A stretch of DNA of 64,000 bases from Pseudoxanthomonas winnipegensis (lineage in GTDB: Bacteria > Pseudomonadota > Gammaproteobacteria > Xanthomonadales > Xanthomonadaceae). Shown one piece after another: positions 53,450-62,171 of this stretch; the stretch's first letter is position 1; each line of letters begins with the position of its first letter. The stretch lies in assembly GCF_004283755.1 (NCBI RefSeq), contig NZ_SHMH01000005.1, forward strand, positions 186,001 to 250,000. The letters are read 5' to 3'. Both the position numbers and the translations under genes were made by a program. The notes under the pieces were generated by a model, which worked only from the letters and a program-made list of their open reading frames with translations, ran no database searches and had not been told where the DNA came from.

Positions 53450-55243
53450 ATGTCTTCCGCATACAAGATCACCGAACACAAGTACGACATGGTCGTGGTC
53501 GGCGCCGGCGGCGCGGGCCTGCGCGCCACCTTCGGCCTGGCGGCCAAGGGCCTGTCCACGGTCTGCCTGACCAAGGTGTTCCCGACCCGCTCGCACACCG
53601 TGGCCGCGCAGGGCGGCATCTCCGCCGCGCTCGGCAACATGGGCGAGGACGACTGGCGCTACCACTTCTACGACACCATCAAGGGCTCGGACTGGCTGGG
53701 CGACCAGGACGCCATCGAGTACATGGTGCGCGAGGCGATCCCGGCGATCATCGAGCTGGAGCACTACGGCGTGCCGTTCTCGCGCACCGAGGCGGGCAAG
53801 ATCTACCAGCGTCCGTTCGGCGGCATGACCACCAAGTACGGCGAAGGCCCGGCGGCGCAGCGCACCTGCGCGGCGGCCGACCGCACCGGCCACGCCATGC
53901 TGCACACGCTCTACCAGCAGTCGCTGGCGCACAACGCGCGCTTCATGATCGAGTACTTCGCGCTCGACCTGATCTTCGACGAGGAGGGCGTGTGCCGCGG
54001 CGTGCTGGCCCTGGACATGGCCGAGGGCACGCTGCACCTGTTCCGCGCCCATGGCGTGGTGCTGGCCACCGGCGGCTACGGCCGCGCCTACTTCAGCGCC
54101 ACCTCGGCCCACACCTGCACCGGCGACGGCGGCGGTCTGGCTATGCGCGCTGGCCTGCCGATGCAGGACATGGAGTTCGTGCAGTTCCATCCGACCGGCA
54201 TCTACGGCGCGGGCTGCCTGATCACCGAGGGCGTGCGCGGCGAAGGCGGCATCCTGCGCAATTCTAGCGGCGAGCGCTTCATGGAGCGCTATGCCCCGCA
54301 CTACAAGGATCTGGCCTCGCGCGACGTCGTGGCGCGCTCGATGACCATCGAGATCCGCGAAGGCCGCGGCGTGGGCGAGCACAAGGACCACATCCTGCTC
54401 GACCTGACCCACCTGGGCCCGGAGGTCATCCACGAGAAGCTGCCCGGCATCGCCGAGAGCGCGCGCATCTTCGCCGGCGTGGACGTGTCCAAGGAGCCGA
54501 TCCCGGTGCTGCCGACCGTGCACTACAACATGGGCGGCATCCCGACCAACTACCACGGCGAAGTGGTGCGCAAGGTCGGCGACGATCCGGATGCGGTGGT
54601 GCCCGGCCTGTACGCCATCGGCGAGGCGGCCTGCGTGTCGGTGCACGGCGCCAACCGTCTGGGTTCCAACTCGCTGCTGGACCTGGTGGTGTTCGGTCGC
54701 GCGGTGGCCAACCGCTGCGCCGAGACGATCCAGCCCAACCAGCCGCACAAGACCCTGCCGTCGGACGCCTGCGACAAGGCGCTGGGCCTGCTGGACAAGC
54801 TGCGCCACGCCAATGGCGACACGCCGACCTCCGTCATCCGTGACAACATGCAGCGCACGATGCAGGCCGACGCGGCCGTGTTCCGCACCAGCAAGACGCT
54901 GGCCGAGGGCTGCGAGAAGATGGCCAAGGTGTTCGACAGCTTCCAGGACGTGAAGGTCTCCGACCGTTCGCTGGTGTGGAACTCGGACCTGATCGAGACC
55001 TACGAGCTCAACAACCTGCTGCTCAACGCGGTGGCCACGATCAACTCGGCCGAACAGCGCCACGAGAGCCGCGGCGCGCATGCGCACGAGGACTACCCCG
55101 AGCGCGACGACGTCAACTGGCAGAAGCACACGCTGGTCAGCGTCGACGAGCAGGGCAAGTGCAGCTTCGACTACCGCCCGGTGCACATGTACACGCTCAG
55201 CAAGGATGTTGACGTGGTTCCGCCCAAGCCGCGCGTTTACTGA
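53450..55243 (+). CDS. sdhA: Succinate dehydrogenase flavoprotein subunit
   Basis: A 597-residue FAD protein that oxidises succinate to fumarate. FAD-binding [11 protein letters not shown] is near residue 16. The covalent-FAD His is in [10 protein letters not shown] (near 48). Substrate-binding and catalytic sites are [11 protein letters not shown], the active-site Arg in REGRGVG, and [11 protein letters not shown]. Full length. It is separated from sdhB by a 104-base inverted-repeat spacer instead of the usual tight junction. Confidence 0.97.
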   Translation: MSSAYKITEHKYDMVVVGAGGAGLRATFGLAAKGLSTVCLTKVFPTRSHTVAAQGGISAALGNMGEDDWRYHFYDTIKGSDWLGDQDAIEYMVREAIPAIIELEHYGVPFSRTEAGKIYQRPFGGMTTKYGEGPAAQRTCAAADRTGHAMLHTLYQQSLAHNARFMIEYFALDLIFDEEGVCRGVLALDMAEGTLHLFRAHGVVLATGGYGRAYFSATSAHTCTGDGGGLAMRAGLPMQDMEFVQFHPTGIYGAGCLITEGVRGEGGILRNSSGERFMERYAPHYKDLASRDVVARSMTIEIREGRGVGEHKDHILLDLTHLGPEVIHEKLPGIAESARIFAGVDVSKEPIPVLPTVHYNMGGIPTNYHGEVVRKVGDDPDAVVPGLYAIGEAACVSVHGANRLGSNSLLDLVVFGRAVANRCAETIQPNQPHKTLPSDACDKALGLLDKLRHANGDTPTSVIRDNMQRTMQADAAVFRTSKTLAEGCEKMAKVFDSFQDVKVSDRSLVWNSDLIETYELNNLLLNAVATINSAEQRHESRGAHAHEDYPERDDVNWQKHTLVSVDEQGKCSFDYRPVHMYTLSKDVDVVPPKPRVY

Positions 55244-55249
55244 CCAGAG

Positions 55250-55336
55250 CCGGGATTCGGGATTGGTGATTCGGGATTCGAAGACGCTTCGGATCCTGCT
55301 TTCAACCCATCCCCAATCCCTAATCCCCAATCCCGG
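55250..55336. repeat. Long imperfect inverted repeat in the sdhA-sdhB gap
   Basis: The left arm (55250-55278) is made of GGGATTCG/GGGATTGG units and the right arm (55307-55336) of their complements (CCCCAATCCC, TAATCCCCAATCCCGG). Arms of about 29 bases with a few mismatches could fold into a large mRNA hairpin between two sdh genes. GGGATTSGGGATT repeats of this kind are common between genes in Xanthomonadaceae. Confidence 0.8.
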
Positions 55337-55347
55337 ATTTTAAAGCC

Positions 55348-56127
55348 ATGGCTGAGTTTGCACTCCCCAAGAATTCCAAAATCGGCAAGGGCAAGCATTT
55401 CCCCGCCAAGGGCGCCAAGAACACGCGCACCTTCAAGATCTACCGCTGGAGTCCGGACGACGACCAGAACCCGCGCACCGACACCTACGAGGTGGATCTG
55501 GACAAGTGCGGCCCGATGGTTCTGGACGCGCTGATCAAGATCAAGAACGAGATCGATCCGACGCTGACCTTCCGCCGCTCCTGCCGCGAGGGCATCTGCG
55601 GCTCGTGCGCAATGAACATCAGCGGCACCAACACGCTGGCCTGCACCAAGGCCATCGAGGACTGCGGCCGCGGCGAGGTGCCGATCTATCCGCTGCCGCA
55701 CATGGACGTGGTCAAGGACCTGGTGCCGGACCTGACCCACTTCTACGCCCAGTACGCCTCGATCAAGCCCTGGCTGCGCACGCAGAGCCCGGCGCCGGAC
55801 CGCGAGCGGCTGCAGTCGCCCGAGGACCGCAAGAAGATCGACGGCCTGTACGAGTGCATCCTGTGCGCGTGCTGCTCGACCAGCTGCCCGAGCTACTGGT
55901 GGAACGGCGAGCGCTACCTGGGCCCGGCGATCCTGCTGCAGGCCTACCGCTGGATCATCGATTCGCGCGATGAGGACACCGGTGCGCGCCTTGACGATCT
56001 GGAAGATCCGTTCAAGCTCTACCGCTGCCACACCATCATGAACTGCGCGCGCACCTGCCCCAAGGGTCTGAACCCGGCCAAGGCGATCGCCGAGATCAAG
56101 AAGCTGATGCTGGCCCGCGCGGCCTGA
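55348..56127 (+). CDS. sdhB: Succinate dehydrogenase iron-sulphur subunit
   Basis: A 259-residue electron-transfer subunit. The [2Fe-2S] site is [14 protein letters not shown] ... LACT (about 77-101). The [4Fe-4S] and [3Fe-4S] sites are [16 protein letters not shown] (about 170-185) and [17 protein letters not shown] (about 227-243). It carries electrons from SdhA to quinone. It ends at a terminator 25 bases after the stop. Confidence 0.97.
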   Translation: MAEFALPKNSKIGKGKHFPAKGAKNTRTFKIYRWSPDDDQNPRTDTYEVDLDKCGPMVLDALIKIKNEIDPTLTFRRSCREGICGSCAMNISGTNTLACTKAIEDCGRGEVPIYPLPHMDVVKDLVPDLTHFYAQYASIKPWLRTQSPAPDRERLQSPEDRKKIDGLYECILCACCSTSCPSYWWNGERYLGPAILLQAYRWIIDSRDEDTGARLDDLEDPFKLYRCHTIMNCARTCPKGLNPAKAIAEIKKLMLARAA

Positions 56128-56151
56128 TCGCTTCGACTGCTGCACGCACGG

Positions 56152-56175
56152 CGCCCTCCGATGGAGGGCGTTTTG
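56152..56175 (+). terminator. Terminator after sdhB
   Basis: An 8-bp GC stem (56152-56159 with 56163-56170, 3-base loop) is followed by TTTTGCTTT. It separates sdhB from sdhE, though partial read-through is plausible. Confidence 0.75.
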
Positions 56176-56198
56176 CTTTCCACGAACTGGACACGCCC

Positions 56199-56465
56199 AT
56201 GAGCGATGCGAGCGACCCCACCTTCGACCCGGTGATCAAGCGCCTGCGCTGGCGCAGCCGACGCGGCATGCGCGAGCTGGACCAGCTGTTCGAGCGCTAC
56301 CTGGACCACGCCTGGCAGGACGATTCCGAGGAACAGCGGGCGGTTTTCCTAGCGCTGCTCGAATGCGAGGACGATAAGCTCTGGCGCTGGTTCATGGGCT
56401 ACGAGGAATGCCCCGATGCCGCGCTCGCCCAGCTCATGGAACGCATCCGCCAGCTGCCGGCTTGA
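56199..56465 (+). CDS. sdhE: FAD assembly factor SdhE
   Basis: An 88-residue five-helix protein with the diagnostic RGMRELD motif (residues 22-28; RGxxE core). It promotes covalent attachment of FAD to SdhA. The C-terminal half contains [16 protein letters not shown]. It is 29 bases after the sdhB terminator and overlaps the next gene by 50 bases. Together with the SDHAF4-like gene it gives this locus two SdhA maturation factors. Confidence 0.93.
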   Translation: MSDASDPTFDPVIKRLRWRSRRGMRELDQLFERYLDHAWQDDSEEQRAVFLALLECEDDKLWRWFMGYEECPDAALAQLMERIRQLPA

Positions 56466-56868
56466 GTGGCGCCCCTCGCGCCTGCTGGGCGCGACGCTGG
56501 CGCTCATCGGCGTGCTCGCGGTCTGCGCGGTGCTGGCCAGCGCCCTGCCGGGCTGGGGGATCGCGCTGCTGGGGCCGTGCAGCGCGGCGCAGGCGAGCGT
56601 GTCGTTGCGGCGCTATCTGCGGCGGCCATCGTGCCTGCTGGTCATCCCCGGCGGCGACGCCGCGCCCACGCTGGATGGCGTAACGCTGACGCGCTGCCAA
56701 GTGCAGTGGCGCGGACCGCTGGCGTTTTTGGCCTGGCGCGACGCCACCGGCCGGCGCGGTCACCTGGTCTGGTGGCCCGATACGCTGGAGGCGCGCGCAC
56801 GACGTGAACTGCGTCTGGCCGCCGAGGGGCTGGCCGTTTCCGCGCGCGGCGCGGCGATGGCACCATAG
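56416..56868 (+). CDS. YgfX-like membrane protein
   Basis: A 150-residue protein with a short N-terminal segment and two close hydrophobic helices (about 23-45 and 48-58). A cytosolic beta-rich domain follows ([28 protein letters not shown]). This matches the layout of E. coli YgfX (CptA), which also follows sdhE (CptB). ATG 56416 lies within sdhE; the hydrophobic part begins at residue 22, so a start inside the overlap is needed. The E. coli protein has been linked to cell-shape control and toxin-like effects; whether this applies here is unknown. Confidence 0.72.
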   Translation: MPRSPSSWNASASCRLEWRPSRLLGATLALIGVLAVCAVLASALPGWGIALLGPCSAAQASVSLRRYLRRPSCLLVIPGGDAAPTLDGVTLTRCQVQWRGPLAFLAWRDATGRRGHLVWWPDTLEARARRELRLAAEGLAVSARGAAMAP

Positions 56869-56916
56869 CGCACCGCCAGGCCCGCGACGGCCTGGTTCAC
56901 CTCACCGCAGGCCGCA

Positions 56917-58171
56917 ATGTTCAAACCCATCCCGGTCGCCATCGGCCTGCGCTATCTGCGCGCCAAGCGACGCAACGGCTTCATCTCCTTCATCTCGATG
57001 GCCTCGATCATCGGCATCGCGCTGGGCGTGATGGTGCTGATCACCACGCTGTCGGTGATGAGCGGCTTCCAGCGCGAGATCCGCGACCGCCTGCTGCAGA
57101 TGACCGCGCACGCGACCGTGTCCTCGACTGGCGAGCCCATGCGGGATTGGCAGACGGCGGTGAAGCTGGCGATGGAGGACCCGCGGGTGGCGGGGGCGGC
57201 GCCGTATGTGGATGGCGAGGGCCTGATCGCCGGCAACGCGACGCAGAACATGCCGGCGGTGGTGCGCGGCATCGTGCCCGACCAGGAAGCGCACGTTTCA
57301 GTCCTGGCCAAGAAGATGGACCAGGGCTCGGTCGATTCGCTGCAGCCGGGTAAGTTCAACATCCTGCTGGGCAGCGAGCTGGCGCAATGGTTGAACGTGC
57401 GCGTGGGCGACAAGGTCAACGTGCTGACCAGCGACGTGCAGAGCACGATCGTCGGCGCCCTGCCGCAGACCAAGCGCTTCACCGTCACCGGCATCTTCAC
57501 CGTCGGCTACAACGACATCGACAAGGGCATGGCCTTCGTCGACATGCAGGACCTGCAGCGGCTCAAGCGCATGGGCGACGGCGTCACCGGCGTGCGTCTG
57601 ATGCTGCACGACATGGACCAGGCGTCCGATGTGGCGCGCGACCTGGCCATGCGCCTGCAGCAAGTGAACCCCTATCCATACCGCATCAGCGACTGGACCA
57701 GCGACAACGCCAACCTCTACCAGTCGTTGAAGATGGAGAAGACGGTGATGGGCGTGCTGTTGTCGCTGATCATCCTCATGGGCGCCTTCACCCTGGTCAA
57801 TTCGCAGGTGATGCTGGTGACCGACAAACAGGCCGACATCGCCATCCTGCGCACGCTGGGCCTGACCCCGCGCGGGGTGATGCAGGTGTTCATGGTGCAG
57901 GGCTCGCTGATCGGCGTGATCGGCACCGTGGTCGGCGTGATCAGCGGCATCGTGCTGACCATGAATCTGGAGCGCATCCTGGAGCTGATCGAGCACACCT
58001 TCCACGTGGTCCTGCTGCCCTCGGACGTGTACTACATCACCGGCCTGCCATACGTGCTCAACCCGCACGAGATCGTGGTGATCGCCCTGGTCGCGCTGAC
58101 CATGAGTTTCCTGGCCACGCTGTATCCGGCCTGGCGCGCAGCGCGCACCGACCCGGCCGAGGCCCTGCGCT

Positions 58172-58179
<8 letters not shown>
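56917..58179 (+). CDS. lolC: Lipoprotein-releasing ABC transporter permease LolC/E
   Basis: A 420-residue permease of the LolCDE complex that extracts lipoproteins from the inner membrane for LolA. Helix 1 is near 22-45 ([16 protein letters not shown]). A large periplasmic domain (about 50-265) follows, then three helices (about 275-300, 320-350, 385-405) with the FtsX-type end [11 protein letters not shown]. It overlaps lolD by 8 bases. Only one permease gene is present here, so a LolF-type homodimer or a second permease elsewhere is possible. Confidence 0.92.
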
Positions 58180-58873
<694 letters not shown>

Positions 58874-58891
58874 GTCCAAGACGCGCGCAAT

Positions 58892-58920
58892 AAAAAAGCC
58901 CGCCGATGGCGGGCTTTTTC
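58892..58920 (+). terminator. Terminator after lolD
   Basis: A 12-bp stem (58893-58904 with 58908-58919, 3-base loop) with A and T ends, 19 bases past the lolD stop. It is usable in both directions. Confidence 0.92.
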
Positions 58921-59000
58921 TTGGAACTTGGTGGGCCAGGGTCTCCCGAATAATAGCCGCAACCCACTGTAATGCAAGAGGTTGTAGAGTTATAAGCTCG

Positions 59001-59025
59001 CCTGTTACCGCCATAGTTACCGTCA
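59001..59025. promoter_or_regulatory. Left-end candidate integrase arm sites
   Basis: CCTGTTACCGCC (59001-59012) and GTTACCGTCA (59016-59025) lie 12 bases apart, just inside the left boundary. The same words recur at the right end (63408-63467), which is the expected pattern for arm-type binding sites of a tyrosine recombinase. Confidence 0.55.
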
Positions 59026-59028
59026 GGG

Positions 59029-59262
59029 TCATGCGGCTAGGCCCTGCGTGGCATCGCGTGTAGCTACTGCTGCTTCCATCCATGCGGCTACTTCGGTGGA
59101 CATCCAGGCCGCGATGTTGCCACCGGGGAATTGTACTGGCTTCGGGAATTTGCCCGCAGCCGCCCAAGCATAGAGCGTGGACTTGCTTACGCCGACAGTC
59201 GCGATGACCTCGGGCAAGCGCATGAAGTGATACGGCAGCGTCGTCTGTGGTTGAGTTGTCAT
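59029..59262 (-). CDS. AlpA-family DNA-binding regulator/excisionase
   Basis: A 77-residue winged-helix protein of the AlpA/MerR-like group. It has the typical FMRLPEVIATVGVSKSTLYAW (about 13-33) and FPKPVQFPGGNIAAWMSTEVAAWM. AlpA proteins activate or assist excision of P4-like and CP4-57-like islands. It lies at the left end, with the candidate arm sites immediately after its stop. AAGGAAGCC is the SD for ATG 59262. About 250 bases without a gene separate it from the ParB-like gene. Confidence 0.85.
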   Translation of the reverse strand: MTTQPQTTLPYHFMRLPEVIATVGVSKSTLYAWAAAGKFPKPVQFPGGNIAAWMSTEVAAWMEAAVATRDATQGLAA

Positions 59263-59510
59263 GGCTTCCTTGAAATGAGAAAGGCCCGCTGCGCGTGTGC
59301 GCAGAGAGCCTTGGGTAGGGAGACGCCTATCGCCGGAGTAGCCCCCATTCGATGGAGGGGCACGGGGACGGAGGGGTCTTTAGTTGTTTGAGTGAGGGGC
59401 GCGCAATTGCGCAGCAAAATTTGGTTCGACTCTCCACCAGCGAGGTGGCCGAGCCGAGCTAGTGCTCTCAGCTGTCCAGATGCAGTAGTTGCGCTGGGAC
59501 AGCGGGTGGG

Positions 59511-60380
59511 TCAATTGGGACAAGATAGGCGTGGTGCAGGGCTGAGGCGAGCGAGCAGCTCCACGGATGCAAGTTGGTCAGTGGCATCCACTTCGTCGTT
59601 TGCCAGCATCTCTAGTGCTCTGGCGCGCACGGCTGGGGATGAGCCATCCACGAGTTTGACGATGTTGCGCGCGACCCTCTCCGCATCCCTGTCGAGCTTC
59701 TGCTGGTCAGAGCTGGGCAAGTTTGTCTGCCACGGGCTGTTGGCCTCCCGCACGTATCGCCATCTCGGCCAGCCAGTGCCAGGATCAATTGACAGTGAAT
59801 TGAATTCCGTAGGAACCACGCGGGGCAGATAAGTCAGCATGCTGCTGACCGTGTTCTTGCTGATGCCAAATCGGCCTGCGACCGAGCGTAAGGACTCGCC
59901 CTTTGGAAGGTCGTTGGTGCCACGGTTCGTAAGGATGGCAAGGTACTGCCAAGCGGCATCGCGACACTGCTCTTTGTGAAGGGCAAGCGATCTGCCCGTG
60001 CAGTTCACCAGCTTCGAGACAGTAACGGCCGCGTGCCACTCCATCGGCAAGATGCTCGCGGGGATATCGTCTCGCCCTGCTTGCTTATAAGCAGTCAGGC
60101 GATGATGACCGTCAACAAGATATAAGCCTTCGGCTACCGGCGCAGGCTGCTCGATGAGTGCTATCCATACCGGATCAAGTTGCGTCTGTTCGGACGCTTC
60201 TAGCGCCAGTCGGAGGGTGGCGATGTGCTGCTCGCGGCTCTGCTCCACCCGGCCCTTGTCTCGAATTGGAACGATGCGGGCCACCCTGGGCTGCAAAGCG
60301 TCAGCGAGCCGAAGGTCGCTGGTGGGTAGAAGCTGTTGAGGGTTGCGCCTGAATTGCTCAAGCGCGGCGTCATAATTCAT
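59511..60380 (-). CDS. ParB-like nuclease domain/HTH protein
   Basis: A 289-residue protein with an N-terminal ParB/Srx-like fold. VDGHHRLTAYKQAG (about 99-112) takes the place of the G-E-R-R box of ParB. A helix-turn-helix follows (SLRSVAGRFGISKNTVSSMLTYL, about 160-183), with a helical C-terminus. There is no ParA partner, so partition is unlikely; regulation of the element is more probable. GGAG precedes ATG 60380, so the 12 extra upstream codons are not used. A promoter is at 60523-60551. Confidence 0.8.
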   Translation of the reverse strand: MNYDAALEQFRRNPQQLLPTSDLRLADALQPRVARIVPIRDKGRVEQSREQHIATLRLALEASEQTQLDPVWIALIEQPAPVAEGLYLVDGHHRLTAYKQAGRDDIPASILPMEWHAAVTVSKLVNCTGRSLALHKEQCRDAAWQYLAILTNRGTNDLPKGESLRSVAGRFGISKNTVSSMLTYLPRVVPTEFNSLSIDPGTGWPRWRYVREANSPWQTNLPSSDQQKLDRDAERVARNIVKLVDGSSPAVRARALEMLANDEVDATDQLASVELLARLSPAPRLSCPN

Positions 60381-60522
60381 AGCTGGTCTCCAAATTGAGT
60401 CATGGGAGACGCGCATGGCTTGGGCTCGGCGGCATCACACCGCTGAGTTTGCTTCGTGTGCCTAGGGCAAGCGCGCCAAGAGGAGCGTTTCTCCCCTCCT
60501 AGGTGTACTGAAACGCACTGAC

Positions 60523-60551
60523 TATATAAATCAGTCGTTTAGCGAGGTCAG
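60523..60551 (-). promoter_or_regulatory. Promoter with overlapping dyad upstream of the ParB-like gene
   Basis: Read on the - strand: CTGACC, 17 bases, TATATA (-10 at 60523-60528). The dyad ACTGA-N9-TCAGT (60517-60521 and 60531-60535) is centred on the -10 box, as an operator would be. The promoter lies in the last codons of the XRE gene. The repressor using it (XRE or AlpA) is not known. Confidence 0.5.
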
Positions 60552-60812
60552 TTGGAGGCTCTCAGGCCGGCTTGTCTTCGGAGGGGGAGGCTCCAGCAGA
60601 GAGGCAGGAGGTACCCCCAGCGCATCGGCGAGGCGGCAAATGTTCAATAGCGCGATGTTGCGCTGCCCGCGTTCAACCCCGCCCAGATAGCTGCGCGCAA
60701 TCCCGCTCTCCAGCGCAAGGCGCTCTTGGGAGAACCCTCGGGCTCGTCTCAGCTCGGCAAGGCGGAGGCCGAACAGGGCTCGCGGATCAGTGGGCATCGC
60801 GTTATCCGGCAT
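60531..60812 (-). CDS. XRE family transcriptional regulator
   Basis: A 93-residue Cro/CI-type HTH protein. The HTH is at about residues 14-70 (LRLAELRRARGFSQERLALES, SYLGGVERGQRNIAL). A short Pro-rich C-terminal tail follows. It is likely the repressor of the element. ATG 60812 is used; a second in-frame Met lies five codons downstream. Its stop lies within the dyad that overlaps the next promoter. Confidence 0.85.
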   Translation of the reverse strand: MPDNAMPTDPRALFGLRLAELRRARGFSQERLALESGIARSYLGGVERGQRNIALLNICRLADALGVPPASLLEPPPPKTSRPESLQLTSLND

Positions 60813-60959
60813 TTGAGAACGATGCCGGTGCAGCCTCTATCGGGCCACGCCCTATGAGTTCACCCTCTATGAGTGACAGTGGGGCAAGGTGGTCCTATCA
60901 TTCGACTTGAGCGCGAGGGCTGGCTCACGGATAACGAATCTAGGACAAGGGGATCCACA

Positions 60960-61286
60960 GTGAAGTTGAAGCTTTGCAGCGCGGCCGGGGTCGTGCTTCT
61001 CCTCAGTGCGTGCGCCACTCACGCGGACTGGCTTGTTACCAAAGCGAGTCGCGCAGACGGCGTCGTCGCGCTTTCGTATGAGCGCAACGAGTTCCAGCGC
61101 CCCGACATGAGCGATCAGCAGGCAATCCAGCTTGCCGAGCAGAAGTGCAAAAACTGGGGATATAAGGGAGCGGAGCCGTTCGGATCGCAGAGCACGGAGT
61201 GCCTTTCACGCCGTGGCTTTGGCAACTGTGGATCAAGACGTGTCACAGTCGAGTTTCAGTGCACCGGTTCCCCAGGCCAGCAGTAG
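60960..61286 (+). CDS. YecR-like lipoprotein
   Basis: A 108-residue lipoprotein with lipobox LSAC (Cys18). The mature domain matches the YecR-like family: SRADGVVALSYERNEFQ, QAIQLAEQKCKNWGYKGAEPFG and CLSRRGFGNCGSRRVTVEFQCTG. Three or more Cys can form disulphides. YecR belongs to the flagellar regulon in E. coli, but related genes are also carried by mobile elements. The start is GTG 60960; no strong SD. First gene of the cargo group on the + strand. Confidence 0.72.
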   Translation: MKLKLCSAAGVVLLLSACATHADWLVTKASRADGVVALSYERNEFQRPDMSDQQAIQLAEQKCKNWGYKGAEPFGSQSTECLSRRGFGNCGSRRVTVEFQCTGSPGQQ

Positions 61287-61325
61287 TCGCAAAACGATAC
61301 AGATGCCGTCGACGCAGGAGGCGCA

Positions 61326-61748
61326 ATGCTTGAGTTCGTGGGAACAGTCGCGATATGTGCGGCCTGTCTTTGGCTTGCGCGTTACCTCTGGAACTTCTGG
61401 AGGTTCCGCCAAAGCATCAATGCCGTTGAGGCGCTTGCTTCAGCGGTAAAGGCTAAAGCGGATTTTGTTGCTGCTAGTGCAGGGCATGATGCAGCAGAGA
61501 AGACCTATTTTATCGCAATATGCCTGAAGAGCCTCGCGAATTCTCTCAGTTATGGGAAGGTCGCAAACCCATTAATCGCTGGGACTCAGCTTGAGGTGCT
61601 GGATGGCATGATCGGATCCCCTGGCGATATGGCGTTCTACATGGATAGGCCGGTAGATTCACTTACGGATATGCGGCTGGGGCTTGTGCGTGCTCGTGAG
61701 TCATTCGTCTTGCTGCATCGTGCCATGGGAAGTAATCCTATTATTTAG
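61326..61748 (+). CDS. Unknown membrane-anchored protein, element cargo
   Basis: A 140-residue protein with one N-terminal membrane helix (about 4-22; VGTVAICAACLWLARYL). A soluble helical domain follows, without Cys pairs or catalytic motifs that I can name (KTYFIAICLKSLANSL, FYMDRPVDSL, RARESFVLLHRAMG). AGGAGG (61316-61321) is an excellent SD. It stops 9 bases before the next unknown gene. Codon use is markedly A/T-richer than chromosomal genes. I do not recognise a family. Confidence 0.6.
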   Translation: MLEFVGTVAICAACLWLARYLWNFWRFRQSINAVEALASAVKAKADFVAASAGHDAAEKTYFIAICLKSLANSLSYGKVANPLIAGTQLEVLDGMIGSPGDMAFYMDRPVDSLTDMRLGLVRARESFVLLHRAMGSNPII

Positions 61749-61757
61749 GGGGGGCTT

Positions 61758-62153
61758 GTGTTTAATATTTTCCGTAGGAAGAGGCGGCCTGATAATGCGC
61801 TTGATGCGCTGATATTTGCAATGTATGGGAATCCCCCTCCGCCAAAGCGTGCGAATGTTGATCTTGCTGCCTCGCTAGCAGGTGACGATTTACTGGCGCG
61901 GACGATTGCTGCGAACAGCGTTCAAGAGCAGGCGCGAGCCCTAAATTCGGGGCCTGTGCCTTACTCAACTCAGGACTTGGCGCTTTCCGTCGCCCTGCAT
62001 TTCTTTAAGCAGCCGCAGTTTATTCCGCATTTGAGTCACGCTCAAATTGGGGCGCGTTTAAAATCATTGCAGTGGCTGCAGCAGGGGCTAGTGGCGCCCC
62101 TGCTTGTTAAAGCATTCGAGGATGAGCTTTATTCAATTTATAAGCCGGATTGA
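61758..62153 (+). CDS. Unknown soluble protein, element cargo
   Basis: A 131-residue, predicted cytosolic helical protein. The basic N-terminus (FNIFRRKRRPD) is followed by a Pro run (NPPPPKR). The helical remainder includes LALSVALHFFKQPQFIPHLSHAQIGARLKSLQWLQQG. The start is GTG 61758 behind a G-rich SD that overlaps the upstream stop codon, so the two unknown genes are coupled. It is convergent with the integrase. No recognisable domain; a partner role with the upstream membrane protein is inferred from the coupling. Confidence 0.6.
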   Translation: MFNIFRRKRRPDNALDALIFAMYGNPPPPKRANVDLAASLAGDDLLARTIAANSVQEQARALNSGPVPYSTQDLALSVALHFFKQPQFIPHLSHAQIGARLKSLQWLQQGLVAPLLVKAFEDELYSIYKPD

Positions 62154-62171
62154 TTCATTTGTTGGCATGAG

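Noticed and set aside
53081-55330. A 749-codon open frame opposite sdhA.
   Set aside because: Shadow frame of His/Arg/Ala-rich composition; sdhA is unambiguous.
59131-59391. An 86-codon + strand frame overlapping the AlpA-like gene.
   Set aside because: It is the antisense of the AlpA-like gene and has no SD or motif.
59392-59832. A 146-codon + strand frame overlapping the ParB-like gene.
   Set aside because: Antisense shadow; the ParB-like gene on the - strand has an SD, a ParB-type box and an HTH.
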